From Ectothiorhodospira sp. BSL-9 (GTDB lineage Bacteria; Pseudomonadota; Gammaproteobacteria; Ectothiorhodospirales; Ectothiorhodospiraceae): a DNA stretch of 64,000 nucleotides. The stretch is from positions 2,490,001 through 2,554,000 of the forward strand of contig NZ_CP011994.1 of the NCBI RefSeq assembly GCF_001632845.1. Direction: 5' to 3'. Position numbers and translations under genes: made by a program. A model generated the notes under the pieces. That model did not search any database, had not been told where the DNA came from, and saw nothing but the letters and a program-made list of their open reading frames with translations. Of this stretch, positions 8,380 to 18,116 are shown piece by piece (positions within the stretch are counted from its first letter, which is position 1; each line of letters starts with the position of its first letter).

Positions 8380-9390
8380 TCATAGCGATAACGCACCATT
8401 GCGCCAGAGGATGGCCAGCACCAGGCCGGCCAGTAGGAGCAGGCACCCCAGCGACCAGAGTATCCAGTCCCAGGGGGTGAACCGCTCCACCTGGCCCACG
8501 CCGATCCATCGGCGGGGCTTCACCCCCTGGAACAGGAAGACGAACTGGGCTGACAGCACCACGCACACCACATTGGCTGCCAGCATCAGCCCGGCTCCCA
8601 GGGCCAGATCAAACTCTCCCTTGCCCACCAACAGGCCGGTGACTGCGGCCGGTGGCAGCAATGCCACTGCCACCATCACGCCCACCAGACGCGAGGTCAC
8701 GCCACTGGTCAGGGCCAGCACACCGGCGGCACCGGCGGCCAGGGCCAGGATGACGTGGGCGATATTGACCTCGGTGCGCGCCAGCACTTCGTGATTGCCC
8801 ACGCTCACCGGCCACAGGTAACCCACGAGTGTGGCACAGGCCACCGTCACCGACAGGCCCGCCAGGGTGGTGAGCAGAGCCCGGATGGCCAGCGAACGCT
8901 CCCCCAGGCAGGTGGCGAAGGAAAACGCGATCACCGGGCCCAGCAGGGGCGCGATGACCATGGAGCCGATCACCACGGCGGTATTGTCCTCCGCCAGACC
9001 GATGGTCGCAGCCACGGTGGATAGCACGATCAGCATCAGGTAATTGCGATCCAGCGTGGCCCCCTTGGCGATCCCGGCATAGAGCTCCTCCAGGCTCACC
9101 TTGCGTGAGCGGGGGTGTTCGGGGCGCGGGGTCTTCTCGCCCGGGGCGGGCATGGGCACGGTGGCCTCGATGGGCGTGATGACAATGCGCGCACTGGGTT
9201 CTTCCATCAGCAGGCTTTGCAGGTCGTCCAGCAGGGCCTGGCGTTCCTCCTCCAGCACCACCATGCGCACCGCCACGCGGCCATCATCGTTCAGCGTTCC
9301 ACACCAGGCATCCAGGGCGCCGCGGGTGCGGGCCATCTCCAGCAGATGGGCCTGTAACCGGGATGGTGCAATCACCTCCACTATACGCAT
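8380..9390 (-). CDS. DUF389 (TIGR00341) multi-pass membrane protein
   Basis: A 336-residue inner-membrane protein. Residues 1-95 form a soluble alpha/beta domain (VEVIAPSRLQAHLLEMA, VRMVVLEEERQALLDDL). A charged linker (EELYAGIAKGATLDRNYL) follows, then about six hydrophobic segments including AEDNTAVVIGSMVIAPLLGPVIAFSF, written here in part as the family hallmark IGSMVIAPLLGP, and VAVALLPPAAVTG. TIGR00341 proteins are widespread in proteobacteria and cyanobacteria. Their function is not established; transport has been suggested. The start is the first Met of the soluble domain, and the gene is divergent from gltB. Confidence 0.85.
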   Translation of the reverse strand: MRIVEVIAPSRLQAHLLEMARTRGALDAWCGTLNDDGRVAVRMVVLEEERQALLDDLQSLLMEEPSARIVITPIEATVPMPAPGEKTPRPEHPRSRKVSLEELYAGIAKGATLDRNYLMLIVLSTVAATIGLAEDNTAVVIGSMVIAPLLGPVIAFSFATCLGERSLAIRALLTTLAGLSVTVACATLVGYLWPVSVGNHEVLARTEVNIAHVILALAAGAAGVLALTSGVTSRLVGVMVAVALLPPAAVTGLLVGKGEFDLALGAGLMLAANVVCVVLSAQFVFLFQGVKPRRWIGVGQVERFTPWDWILWSLGCLLLLAGLVLAILWRNGALSL

Positions 9391-9530
9391 GGCAAAGTCC
9401 CTGCAAACGGATCATCAAGGATTGTGACTGCGGGTGCCGTGGGCGGTTCACAAGTTGATCCGCTGGATGACCTGAGCGCAGAATGGCCGGCCAAGGTCGA
9501 ACATGCTGCGTCCACCCCAGGAGCACCACC
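9391..9530. promoter_or_regulatory. Divergent region DUF389 gene / gltB
   Basis: 140 bp between divergent starts. A clear ribosome site (AGGAG at 9519-9523) precedes the gltB ATG. No operator recognised. Confidence 0.4.
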
Positions 9531-12500
9531 ATGACCGCCTTTGTGAATCCCCATGATGGGCTAGGAGATCGGCCCGTCGATGCGAACACCCACCAGTGGT
9601 TGCGAGTCCACCAGCATTCAGCCTGTGGTGTGGGCGTGCTGGCTCACCTGGATGGGCACGGGACCCATGGGCTTATAGAAGATGGCTTTGAGTGCCTGGA
9701 AAACCTGGATCACCGGGGTGCCCGGGGCGCGGAGGAGAACACCGGCGACGGCGCCGGCATGCTCCTGCAAAAACCTCATGCCTTCTTCTCCAGCCTGGTG
9801 CCGAGCCTGGGAGACCGGGATGAATACGGCGTGGCCCAGATCTTCATGCCTCGGGACGGAGATCATAGGACGGCCGTCCGCACGCTGATTGCCCGGCGCT
9901 GCCAGGCCGAGGGCTTCGATCTGATCGGGTGGCGGCAGGTGCCCACTCAGAACCAGGGGCTGGGCCAGACCGCCCTGGATAGCGAACCACAGACCTGGCA
10001 GTTCTTCGTTCGGTCAAAACAGGCGCTGGAACCCAAGGCCCTGGATGTCAGGCTTTACGTCCTGAGGCGCGCCATCGAGAACGAGGTGCTTTACCGCAAT
10101 CTGGTGGGGACAGGGGCGGAGACGTTCTACATCTGCTCCCTGTCGCGGACCACGGTGGTGTACAAGGGCCTGCTCACCTGCGGGCAGTTCCGAAGCTACT
10201 TCCCGGATCTGTCCGATGTCCGGGTCACCTCCTCGCTGGTGCTCGTGCATGCACGCTTCTCCACCAACACCCTGGGCGCCTGGGATCTGGCCCATCCCTA
10301 TCGCTATCTGGTCCACAACGGGGAGATCAACACCCTGCGGGGTAACCAGAACTGGATGCGGGCCCGGGAATCCACCCTGGCATCACCTCAACTGGGTAAT
10401 GACATGGACAAGGTCAAGCCCCTGACCGGGGAGGGCCTGAGCGATAGCGCCCAGCTGGATAACGTGGTGGAACTCCTGGCGCTGACCGGACGCAGTCTGC
10501 CCCATGCCCTGCGCATGCTGATTCCCGAGGCCTGGGAAAAGAATCCCGCCATGCCGCAGGACCGACGGGACTTTTACGAATACCACAGTACCCTGATGGA
10601 GCCCTGGGATGGTCCGGCCCTGGTGGTGGCCACCGATGGCCAGCGCATCGCCGCGGTGCTGGATCGCAACGGCCTGCGGCCCTGCCGTTACAGCATCACC
10701 CGGGACGGGCGCCTGATCATGGCCAGTGAGACCGGCGTGCTGGATGTTCCGCCGGACCAGATCCTGAGCAAGGGGCGACTCAACCCCGGGGCCCTGTTCG
10801 TGCTCGATCCCGAGCGTGGCGGCATTGTTCCCGAAACCCAGATCTTTTCGGAACTGGCCGGACGGCCCTATGGGCGCTGGCTACATGAGCATCGTCTGAC
10901 CCTGCCCGCAGACCCGCCCGTGGCCTCCGGGCCGGCGATGGGAGGCCCGCCGCCTCACGCCCTGGGTCAGTATCAACGGGCCTTCGGTTACACCCTGGAA
11001 GGCCTGCGGGTGTTCCTCAAGCCCATGGCCGAATCCGGGCGGGATCCCATCGGTGCCATGGGTAATGACACCCCACCGGCGATGCTGTCATCCCGTTCCC
11101 GCCCCTTGAGCCACTATTTCCTGCAGCAGTTTGCCCAGGTCTCCAATCCGCCCCTGGACTACATCCGCGAGGCCCTGGTGACCTCGCTGGGTGCCTATGT
11201 GGGCCCGCGCGGCAACCTGCTCGAAGAAGGCGAGGATCATTGCCGGCAACTCTATCTGCCGTCCCCCATTCTGAGCAGTGCCCAGGCGCATGCGCTTGGC
11301 ATGATCCACCGTGAGGATCTGCAACCGCGCCCCGTCGATATCACCTACCCCAAGGGGCTCGACCTGCAATCCGCCACACGGGCCATGCACGCAACAGCCG
11401 TGCAGATCATCGAACAAGGGGGCGGTGTCCTGCTCCTGAGCGATGCGTTCGTGGGGCCTGAACGGGTGGCGATCCCGGCGCTGCTGGCCGTGTCTTCCCT
11501 GCATCATCATCTCATTCGCTGCGGCCTGCGCATGCGCACAGCCATCATTCTGGAGTCGGGCCAGCCCTATACGGCCCATGACATGTGCGTGCTGATCGGT
11601 TATGGCGCCGATGCGATTCATCCCTGGCTGGCCTATCAGGGGATCCGCGCCCTGGTGGATGAGGGCATGATCGAAGCGCAGGCCGATGCCGCCATCGCAC
11701 AGTACCGCAAGGCCCTGGAGGGAGGGCTGCTGAAGGTGATGTCGAAGATGGGTATTTCCACCCTGCAGGCCTACAAGGGCGCGCAGATCTTCGAGTCCCT
11801 GGGGCTGGATCAGGAATTGATTGATGCCTGGTTCACCGGCACCATGGCGCACCTGCCCGGCGTGGGTCTGTCGGAGATCGAGCAGGATGCCCTGGCCGCC
11901 CATGAGCGGGCCTTTGGCCGACCCATCACCGCCGAACTGCCGCTGGACCCCGGCGGACATCTCTACTGGCGGCGGGACGGCGAGCGGCATCACTGGAATC
12001 CCTACAGCATCGGCAAGCTGCAGCAGGCGACCCGCAATAACGACGCCGCCGCATATCGGGATTTTGCCCGCGACGCCAACGAGCCGGCCGGGGGACTGTT
12101 GAATGTGCGTGGCCTGCTGGAATTTAGCGTGGATGAAACCACCGCGATCCCATTGGATGCCGTGGAGCCGGTGGAGTCCATCATGCGGCGCTTCTCCACG
12201 GGGTCCATGTCATTCGGGGCCCTGAGCCAGGAGGCCCATGAGGCACTGGCCATCGCCATGAACAGCATCGGCGGCAAATCCGGCACGGGGGAGGGGGGCG
12301 AGCAGACCGAGCGTTTTGGTACCGAGCGCGAGTGTTCCATGAAACAGGTAGCCAGCGGCCGCTTTGGCGTGAGCGCCCGCTACCTGGCCCAGGCCCGGCA
12401 GATCGAGATCAAGATGGCCCAGGGGGCCAAGCCGGGGGAGGGCGGTGAACTGCCCGGGGGCAAGGTGGACGAGGGCATCGCCCGGGTCCGGTTCACCGTG

Positions 12501-14075
12501 CCGGGGGTGGGCCTGATCTCACCGCCGCCACACCATGACATCTATTCCATCGAGGATCTGCAGCAACTCATTCACGATCTCAAGTGCGCCAACCCAACGG
12601 CCCAGATCCACGTCAAGCTGGTGGCCAAGGCCAATGTGGGCACCATCGCCGCTGGGGTGGCCAAGGCCCGGGCCGACGCGGTGCTGATCAGCGGCGATTC
12701 CGGCGGCACCGGTGCGGCACTCAAGACCTCCATCAAGCATGCCGGCACCCCCTGGGAACTGGGCCTGGCGGACACCCAGCGGGTGCTGATGGCCAACGGG
12801 CTGCGCTCGCGGATCACGGTGCGGGCCGATGGCGGGTTCCTGACCGGGCGCGACGTGATGATCGCCGCCCTGCTGGGGGCCGAGGAATACGGTTTTGGCA
12901 CCGCGCCGCTGGTCACCCTGGGGTGCATCATGCTGCGCAAATGCCACTGCAATACCTGCTCGGTGGGGGTAGCCACCCAGGACCCCGAGCTGCGGGCACG
13001 CTTTCAGGGGCGCCCGGAACACGTCGTCAATTACCTGCGATTCGTGGCCGAAGAGATGCGGGAGATCATGGCATCGCTGGGGTTTCGCACCCTGGATGAG
13101 GCCATTGGCCGGGTGGAGTGCCTGCGGGCGCGACCCGCGCGTCAACCCGGGCAGGTGATGCCGGATGTCTCGGCCCTGCTGCGACGGGTGCGTTCCCAGG
13201 ACAGCCCCCGCAGGGTGCGTGAGCAGGATCATGGCCTGGACCGCAAGATCGATCATCAGGTCATCGCCCAGGCCGATGCGGCGCTCACCTCGGGCGAACC
13301 CGTGAGTGTATCCATTGGCTTGCGCAACCGTGACCGGACCTTCGGCACACTGCTCAGCTACGAGGTGACCCGCCGGTATGGGAGTGACGGGCTGCCACCG
13401 GGTACGATTCAGGTGCACTGCACGGGCACGGCCGGACAGAGCTTTGGGGCCTTTGTGTGCCGGGGGATTGCCCTGCACCTGGAGGGAGACGCCAATGACT
13501 ATGTGGGCAAGGGACTGTCCGGTGGCCTGATCAGTGTGAGAACGCCCCCTGACGCCCCCTATGTGGCCGCCGACAACACCCTCATCGGCAATGTGGCCCT
13601 GTTCGGGGCCACGGGAGGCGAGGCCTATTTCAACGGCCGTGGCGCGGAACGCTTCTGTGTGCGCAACTCCGGTGCGCTGAGTGTGGTCGAGGGGGTAGGC
13701 GACCATGGCTGCGAATACATGACCGGGGGCGTGGCGGTCATCCTGGGCCCCATCGGCCGAAACTTTGCCGCCGGCATGAGCGGTGGCGAGGCCTATCTCT
13801 GGGATGAGGAAGGACATGTGGAGGATGCCATCCAGGCCGAAGGCATTCGTGTCGAGCCAGTCACCGAGCCCCGGGATCAGGCGCTGCTGCAGCGCCTGCT
13901 GGAGAATCACGTGGCCTGCACGGGGAGTGAAAAGGCCACGCAGATCCTTGCCCAGTGGCCAGAGGCATTGGATACCTTCGTGAAGGTGGTGCCCGAGGCC
14001 TACGCCGATGTGGTGGCGGACACTCTGTCCCGGGGGCAGGACATCCGGGTTCAGCCACCGGCACCCCTTGCCTGA
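9531..14075 (+). CDS. gltB: Glutamate synthase (NADPH) large subunit
   Basis: A 1514-residue protein, the normal length for bacterial GltB. It transfers the glutamine amide to 2-oxoglutarate. The class II amidotransferase nucleophile is Cys32 in HSACGVGVLAHL, exposed after removal of a propeptide. The amidotransferase domain continues through FSTNTLGAWDLAHP and VHNGEINTLRGNQNWM. The central and FMN domains follow (GSMSFGALSQEAHEALA, KPGEGGELPGGKV, LISGDSGGTGAA), with the 3Fe-4S cysteines at GCIMLRKCHCNTC (about residue 1131) and the glycine-rich C-terminal beta-helix (GGLISVRTPP, NVALFGATGGEAY). ATG 9531 is chosen because AGGAGC precedes it and the protein then starts just before the propeptide; an in-frame ATG at 9483 lacks this. 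gltD follows 11 bp later. Confidence 0.97.
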   Translation: MTAFVNPHDGLGDRPVDANTHQWLRVHQHSACGVGVLAHLDGHGTHGLIEDGFECLENLDHRGARGAEENTGDGAGMLLQKPHAFFSSLVPSLGDRDEYGVAQIFMPRDGDHRTAVRTLIARRCQAEGFDLIGWRQVPTQNQGLGQTALDSEPQTWQFFVRSKQALEPKALDVRLYVLRRAIENEVLYRNLVGTGAETFYICSLSRTTVVYKGLLTCGQFRSYFPDLSDVRVTSSLVLVHARFSTNTLGAWDLAHPYRYLVHNGEINTLRGNQNWMRARESTLASPQLGNDMDKVKPLTGEGLSDSAQLDNVVELLALTGRSLPHALRMLIPEAWEKNPAMPQDRRDFYEYHSTLMEPWDGPALVVATDGQRIAAVLDRNGLRPCRYSITRDGRLIMASETGVLDVPPDQILSKGRLNPGALFVLDPERGGIVPETQIFSELAGRPYGRWLHEHRLTLPADPPVASGPAMGGPPPHALGQYQRAFGYTLEGLRVFLKPMAESGRDPIGAMGNDTPPAMLSSRSRPLSHYFLQQFAQVSNPPLDYIREALVTSLGAYVGPRGNLLEEGEDHCRQLYLPSPILSSAQAHALGMIHREDLQPRPVDITYPKGLDLQSATRAMHATAVQIIEQGGGVLLLSDAFVGPERVAIPALLAVSSLHHHLIRCGLRMRTAIILESGQPYTAHDMCVLIGYGADAIHPWLAYQGIRALVDEGMIEAQADAAIAQYRKALEGGLLKVMSKMGISTLQAYKGAQIFESLGLDQELIDAWFTGTMAHLPGVGLSEIEQDALAAHERAFGRPITAELPLDPGGHLYWRRDGERHHWNPYSIGKLQQATRNNDAAAYRDFARDANEPAGGLLNVRGLLEFSVDETTAIPLDAVEPVESIMRRFSTGSMSFGALSQEAHEALAIAMNSIGGKSGTGEGGEQTERFGTERECSMKQVASGRFGVSARYLAQARQIEIKMAQGAKPGEGGELPGGKVDEGIARVRFTVPGVGLISPPPHHDIYSIEDLQQLIHDLKCANPTAQIHVKLVAKANVGTIAAGVAKARADAVLISGDSGGTGAALKTSIKHAGTPWELGLADTQRVLMANGLRSRITVRADGGFLTGRDVMIAALLGAEEYGFGTAPLVTLGCIMLRKCHCNTCSVGVATQDPELRARFQGRPEHVVNYLRFVAEEMREIMASLGFRTLDEAIGRVECLRARPARQPGQVMPDVSALLRRVRSQDSPRRVREQDHGLDRKIDHQVIAQADAALTSGEPVSVSIGLRNRDRTFGTLLSYEVTRRYGSDGLPPGTIQVHCTGTAGQSFGAFVCRGIALHLEGDANDYVGKGLSGGLISVRTPPDAPYVAADNTLIGNVALFGATGGEAYFNGRGAERFCVRNSGALSVVEGVGDHGCEYMTGGVAVILGPIGRNFAAGMSGGEAYLWDEEGHVEDAIQAEGIRVEPVTEPRDQALLQRLLENHVACTGSEKATQILAQWPEALDTFVKVVPEAYADVVADTLSRGQDIRVQPPAPLA

Positions 14076-14086
14076 GGTATCACGCC

Positions 14087-15574
14087 ATGTCCGAGAACCA
14101 TCCTGATGGATTCCTGCGTCATCCCCGGCGGCCCATCGGCTATCGCGAGCCAGCCTCGCGGGTGGTGGATTTTCACCAGATCTATCGATTTCAGTGGGAT
14201 CCGGCGCAGTTGCGCACCCAGGGAGAGCGCTGCATGGACTGCGGTATCCCCACCTGCATGGCGGGTTGCCCCATCGGCAATATCATCCCGGACTGGAATG
14301 ATCTGGTGTCCCGGGGGGCCTGGCAGGAGGCGCTGGCACGCCTGCATGCCACCAACAATTTTCCCGAGTTCACCGGCTATACCTGCCCCGCGCCCTGCGA
14401 GACGGCCTGCACCCTGGCCATCAACGATGATGCGGTGACCATCAAGGACATCGAGCGGGCCATCGTTGACCGGGGCTGGGAGGCGGGCTGGATACGCCCC
14501 GAGCCCCCCTCCCAGCGCACCGGCAAGCAGGTGGCGGTGGTGGGCAGTGGTCCGGCCGGCCTGGCGGCGGCCCAGCAATTGAACCGTGCCGGACACCGGG
14601 TGACGGTGTTCGAGCGGGATGACGCTATCGGCGGCCTGATGCTCTATGGCATACCCGACTTCAAGTTCGCCAAGCACCAGGTGGAACGCCGGGTGCAGCA
14701 ACTGCGCGAGGAGGGCATTGAGTTTCGCTGTGGCGTGGCCGTGGGTGAGGATGTGTCCATCGATGAACTCAAGGCACGGTTTGACGCCGTCTGCCTGGCC
14801 ATCGGCGCCCGGCGCCCCCGCGATGTGCCGGTGCCGGGTCGGGACCTGGCGGGGGTATCGTTCGGTATGGATTACCTGTGTGCCGAAAACCGACACCAGG
14901 CCGGTGAACCCCTGGATGCAGCCATGAATGCCCGGGGCGAGCGCGTGGTGGTGCTGGGGGGTGGGGATACCGGGGCCGACTGCGTGGCCACCGCGCATCG
15001 GCAGGGGGCGCAGTCGGTGGTGCAGATCAGCATCAATCCCCCCTTGCCGGAGACGCGTCGACCGGATAACCCCTGGCCCCAGTCACCACAGGTCCATCAG
15101 CAGACCTATGCCCTGCAGGAGGGGGGAGAGGAGGCCTTCAGCCTCAACGTATCGGCCTTTCTCGACCAGGATCAGGACGGTCGGGTCGATGCCCTGGAAC
15201 TGGAGCGGGTGGAATGGCAGCGGGATGATCAGGGGCGGCGTACTGACAAGAGCGTGCTTGAGGCCGGGATCGTCATGCCTGCTGACCGGATCCTGATCGC
15301 CATCGGCTCCCAGGGGCCCGAGGCCGCGGGCCTGAGCGATGAACGTCTGACGCTGACCTCCCGCCACACCCTGGAGGCGGATGAGCGCAAGATGACCCCG
15401 GTGCCCGGGGTTTTCGTGGCCGGCGATGCCAGTCGGGGGCAGTCCCTGGTGGTGTGGGCCATCGGGGAAGGGCGCGATGTGGCGCGCCACATCGACCTGT
15501 GGCTGATGGGTGAGTCGCGCCTGCCCGTAAGCCTGCAGACCGCGTATCCGCCGCTGCCGCCCAGGGGGCTTTAG
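14087..15574 (+). CDS. gltD: Glutamate synthase small subunit
   Basis: A 495-residue NADPH-oxidising FAD subunit that feeds electrons to GltB. The N-terminal cysteine region CMDCGIPTCMAGCPIGN, with further cysteines in CPAPCETAC, binds the two low-potential 4Fe-4S clusters. FAD binds at VVGSGPAGLAAAQ (about residue 157) and NADPH at VVLGGGDTGADCV (about residue 290). The C-terminal GVFVAGDASRGQSLVVWAI is the FAD-anchoring helix. The length agrees with the beta subunit (about 480). ATG 14087 follows gltB by 11 bp; the longer frame open upstream is inside gltB. Confidence 0.96.
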   Translation: MSENHPDGFLRHPRRPIGYREPASRVVDFHQIYRFQWDPAQLRTQGERCMDCGIPTCMAGCPIGNIIPDWNDLVSRGAWQEALARLHATNNFPEFTGYTCPAPCETACTLAINDDAVTIKDIERAIVDRGWEAGWIRPEPPSQRTGKQVAVVGSGPAGLAAAQQLNRAGHRVTVFERDDAIGGLMLYGIPDFKFAKHQVERRVQQLREEGIEFRCGVAVGEDVSIDELKARFDAVCLAIGARRPRDVPVPGRDLAGVSFGMDYLCAENRHQAGEPLDAAMNARGERVVVLGGGDTGADCVATAHRQGAQSVVQISINPPLPETRRPDNPWPQSPQVHQQTYALQEGGEEAFSLNVSAFLDQDQDGRVDALELERVEWQRDDQGRRTDKSVLEAGIVMPADRILIAIGSQGPEAAGLSDERLTLTSRHTLEADERKMTPVPGVFVAGDASRGQSLVVWAIGEGRDVARHIDLWLMGESRLPVSLQTAYPPLPPRGL

Positions 15575-15643
15575 AGGAAAAACCGGGCCTGACGTCGCAC
15601 GGCACAGATGGGTGTGATTCCCGCTGTCCTGTTTTCGATTCCT

Positions 15644-15665
15644 GGAGGCTATGATATAACATGCC
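15644..15665. promoter_or_regulatory. Zur-like operator upstream of the zinc module
   Basis: The right half ATATAACAT matches the gammaproteobacterial Zur palindrome GAAATGTTATAATATAACATTTC exactly; the left half is degenerate. It sits about 55-70 bp before the start of the His-rich outer-membrane protein. This is an alignment by eye only. Confidence 0.4.
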
Positions 15666-15715
15666 GAAAAGAAAAGATTCTCAGTTCATCATACACTCAC
15701 AGGAGCTCGCCCACG

Positions 15716-17143
15716 ATGACTCTTCTCAAACGCGCCCTGCCTGCCGCAGTGCTGATGTCGTTTTCCCTGCCGGTGATGGCGCAGGACATGGTTCGGGATA
15801 GCCAGCTACCCGGCGCCCGAATGTCGCCGTTACCCTTGGGAGGCAGCCATCAGGTGACCTCCGGATCGGCCTTCAACCCGGACATTTCCGTCATTGTCGA
15901 TACCGTTTATTTCAATGAATTCAGCGGTGATGTGGATGAGCCCGCAGGGTTCGAGGGCGGGCATAGTCACGGGCATGGCCATGATCACGGGCACGGCCTG
16001 GATGATGGTTTCAACCTGCGCGAGATTGAACTGGCCTTCAGTGCTTCGGTGGATAATTACTTCGACGCCTTCGTGATGCTGGCCCTGGATGAGCACAACA
16101 TCGAGGTGGAGGAGGCCTATGCCACCACCCGCAACCTCCCTGCGGGCCTGCAGATCAAGGCGGGCAAGTTCCTCTCCGACATTGGCTACATCAACTCCCA
16201 GCACCCCCACGACTGGGCCTTCGTGGATCGGCCACTGGTGAATGAATTCCTCTTTGGCGATCACGGCCTGCAGGAGAAGGGGGTGCAGTTGACGTGGATG
16301 CCGAATACGCCGTTTTACAGTCGGTTTGGTATTGAGTTATTGCAGGGGGAAACCAGCGGCATTGCCGCCCATGAGGGCAGCGGCCGGGTGTCCCATGTGA
16401 CCGTGTTGCCGGGAGAGTTGGGCCATCAACTGGACTCCGACCACAATCCAGATAGACCGGCGCGCCAGCGCTGGCGCGATGACACCCCCTTCGATGATGT
16501 CTCGGGTCCGCGCCTGATCACCGGCTTTGCCAAGTTCGGTCCGGATCTGGGCTATGACCATGCCGCCCAGTTCGGCCTCTCCTACGGCTATGCCCGTGCC
16601 TTCCAGCGGGATGATCTCCATTCCAGCCTGCGCTACGAGACCTGGGACGGTGATGCCTGGTTCGCTGGTGTGGACGCGGTGTACAAATATGATGCTGGTC
16701 GTTCCCATGGGCAGGGCGATCTGACGCTCCAGGGCGAATACTTTTATCGCGAGATTGATGCAGACTTCCGCGAGTTCCGATTCTCGGGGGTCAACAATGG
16801 GGCGCTGGAGGAGACCAAGTACCTGTCCCGCAAGTCCAAGCAGGATGGTCTGTACCTTCAAGGCGTCTATGGCGTGGCTCCACGCTGGCAACTGGGTCTG
16901 CGGGCCGAGGCCCTGGGCCTGACCAATGACAATGCCCAGGTCGAGGATGATGGATTCGCCTCCTTCGGCACCTCCTACCGCTACGCCGGCAACGTCACCT
17001 TCCGCCCCACCGAGTTTTCCATGCTGCGGGGCCAGGTGAACCGTTCCGACTTTGCCACCGAAAACGGCGAGGACGGCGACGGCTGGTCCTTCATGCTGCA
17101 GTTCCAGATGGCGCTCGGCGTACACGGTGCTCACGAATTCTAA
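15716..17143 (+). CDS. Outer-membrane beta-barrel protein with His-rich loop, zinc-linked
   Basis: A 475-residue exported protein with a signal peptide ending LPVMAQ (cleavage near residue 22). The rest alternates short amphipathic strands, as in an outer-membrane barrel. Near residue 80 a HSHGHGHDHGHG stretch forms a probable surface metal-binding loop. The C-terminus ends in aromatic Phe (GAHEF). There is no TonB box or plug, so it looks like a porin-type channel rather than a TonB receptor. Placed directly before a zinc-type ABC transporter and behind a Zur-like site, it may pass zinc across the outer membrane. ATG 15716 starts the signal peptide and follows CAGGAGC; the upstream extension to 15608 has no signal character. 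A stem-loop follows the gene. Confidence 0.7.
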   Translation: MTLLKRALPAAVLMSFSLPVMAQDMVRDSQLPGARMSPLPLGGSHQVTSGSAFNPDISVIVDTVYFNEFSGDVDEPAGFEGGHSHGHGHDHGHGLDDGFNLREIELAFSASVDNYFDAFVMLALDEHNIEVEEAYATTRNLPAGLQIKAGKFLSDIGYINSQHPHDWAFVDRPLVNEFLFGDHGLQEKGVQLTWMPNTPFYSRFGIELLQGETSGIAAHEGSGRVSHVTVLPGELGHQLDSDHNPDRPARQRWRDDTPFDDVSGPRLITGFAKFGPDLGYDHAAQFGLSYGYARAFQRDDLHSSLRYETWDGDAWFAGVDAVYKYDAGRSHGQGDLTLQGEYFYREIDADFREFRFSGVNNGALEETKYLSRKSKQDGLYLQGVYGVAPRWQLGLRAEALGLTNDNAQVEDDGFASFGTSYRYAGNVTFRPTEFSMLRGQVNRSDFATENGEDGDGWSFMLQFQMALGVHGAHEF

Positions 17144-17157
17144 GTCCACGACCCACA

Positions 17158-17193
17158 AGGCCGCCGGGTGCCACTGAAGTGCCTAGGCGGCCT
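17158..17193 (+). terminator. Stem-loop between barrel gene and zinc ABC genes
   Basis: AGGCCGCC at 17158-17165 pairs with GGCGGCCT at 17186-17193 around a 20-base loop. No T tract follows, so it may attenuate rather than stop transcription into the ABC genes. Confidence 0.4.
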
Positions 17194-17222
17194 CATGCCC
17201 GATTGCAAATTTCAAGGGAGAT

Positions 17223-18113
17223 ATGATGATGTATAAATGGTTGATTGGCCTGGTGTTGCTGGTGTTTACCGCCACAGCCCAGGCTGCTGTTAACGTCGTG
17301 GCCACCACGCCGGCCATGGGCATGCTGGCGGAGACCGTGGGCGGTGATGCCGTCTCGGTGCGCGTGCTGGCGCCGGCAGATCGTGATGCCCATTACCTGC
17401 AGGCCCGGCCCAGCATGATGGCGGCCCTGCGTGGCGCCGATCTCGTGGTCGCGGTAGGCGCCGAACTGGAGGTGGGCTGGTTGCCCGCCGCCATCCGCGG
17501 CGCCAACAACCCTTCGATTTTCCCCGGCCGCACCGGTTATTTCGAGGCCGCAGCCCAGGTGGATCTGATCGGTGTGGGTGGTCCCGCGGACCGTGCACTG
17601 GGTGATGTCCACCCGGCGGGGAACCCCCATGTGAACATGGACCCGGTGCGCATGGCCGAGGTGGCTCACGCCCTGGCCGAGCGTCTGATCCGCTTCGATT
17701 CCGCCAATGCCGAGCAGTTCCGCGCCAATGCCGAGGCCTTCGAGCGCAAGGTGGAAGAGCGACTGCCCGCCTGGCGGGAGCGGGTGGCCGACGTGCCGGG
17801 CGTGGTGTTCTTCCATGAAGACGCCGACTATCTGGCCAAGCGCCTGGACGTGCCCGTGCTGGGCTACGTGGAGCCGCTGCCGGGCATTCCGCCCACCGCC
17901 CGTCATCTGCGTGACCTGGTGCGTGACCTGGAAGGTCGGGAAGGCGTGGTGATTCGTGCCACCTTCCATCAGGAACGGGGCCCCCGTTTCGTCGCCGAGC
18001 AACTGGACTGGCCTGTCTATGCCCTGCCGCTGGATCCGGAAGTGGGAGCCAGCGCCGATGATTATCTTGATCTGATGGGGCAGTGGGTGGATGCCATGGC
18101 CGGTAAACTCTGA
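17223..18113 (+). CDS. Zinc/metal ABC transporter substrate-binding protein (ZnuA/AztC-like)
   Basis: A 296-residue periplasmic metal-binding protein of the cluster A-I family. The signal peptide ends AQAA (about residue 21). The expected metal ligands are visible: His in DAHYLQARPS, His in NPHVNMDP, His in VVFFHEDADY, and Asp in LPLDPEVGASADDY. It lacks the long His-rich loop of ZnuA, which is more like the AztC type. The first Met codons are clustered (MMMYK); any of the first three could start, all with AGGGAG upstream. The ATPase gene begins 3 bp after the stop and the permease follows, giving the order binding protein, ATPase, permease. Zinc is inferred from the neighbours; manganese is the alternative. 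Confidence 0.85.
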   Translation: MMMYKWLIGLVLLVFTATAQAAVNVVATTPAMGMLAETVGGDAVSVRVLAPADRDAHYLQARPSMMAALRGADLVVAVGAELEVGWLPAAIRGANNPSIFPGRTGYFEAAAQVDLIGVGGPADRALGDVHPAGNPHVNMDPVRMAEVAHALAERLIRFDSANAEQFRANAEAFERKVEERLPAWRERVADVPGVVFFHEDADYLAKRLDVPVLGYVEPLPGIPPTARHLRDLVRDLEGREGVVIRATFHQERGPRFVAEQLDWPVYALPLDPEVGASADDYLDLMGQWVDAMAGKL

Positions 18114-18116
18114 GGC

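Noticed and set aside
12519-13910. A 463-codon minus-strand frame inside gltB
   Set aside because: It lies entirely within the FMN and iron-sulfur region of gltB and has no recognisable domain.
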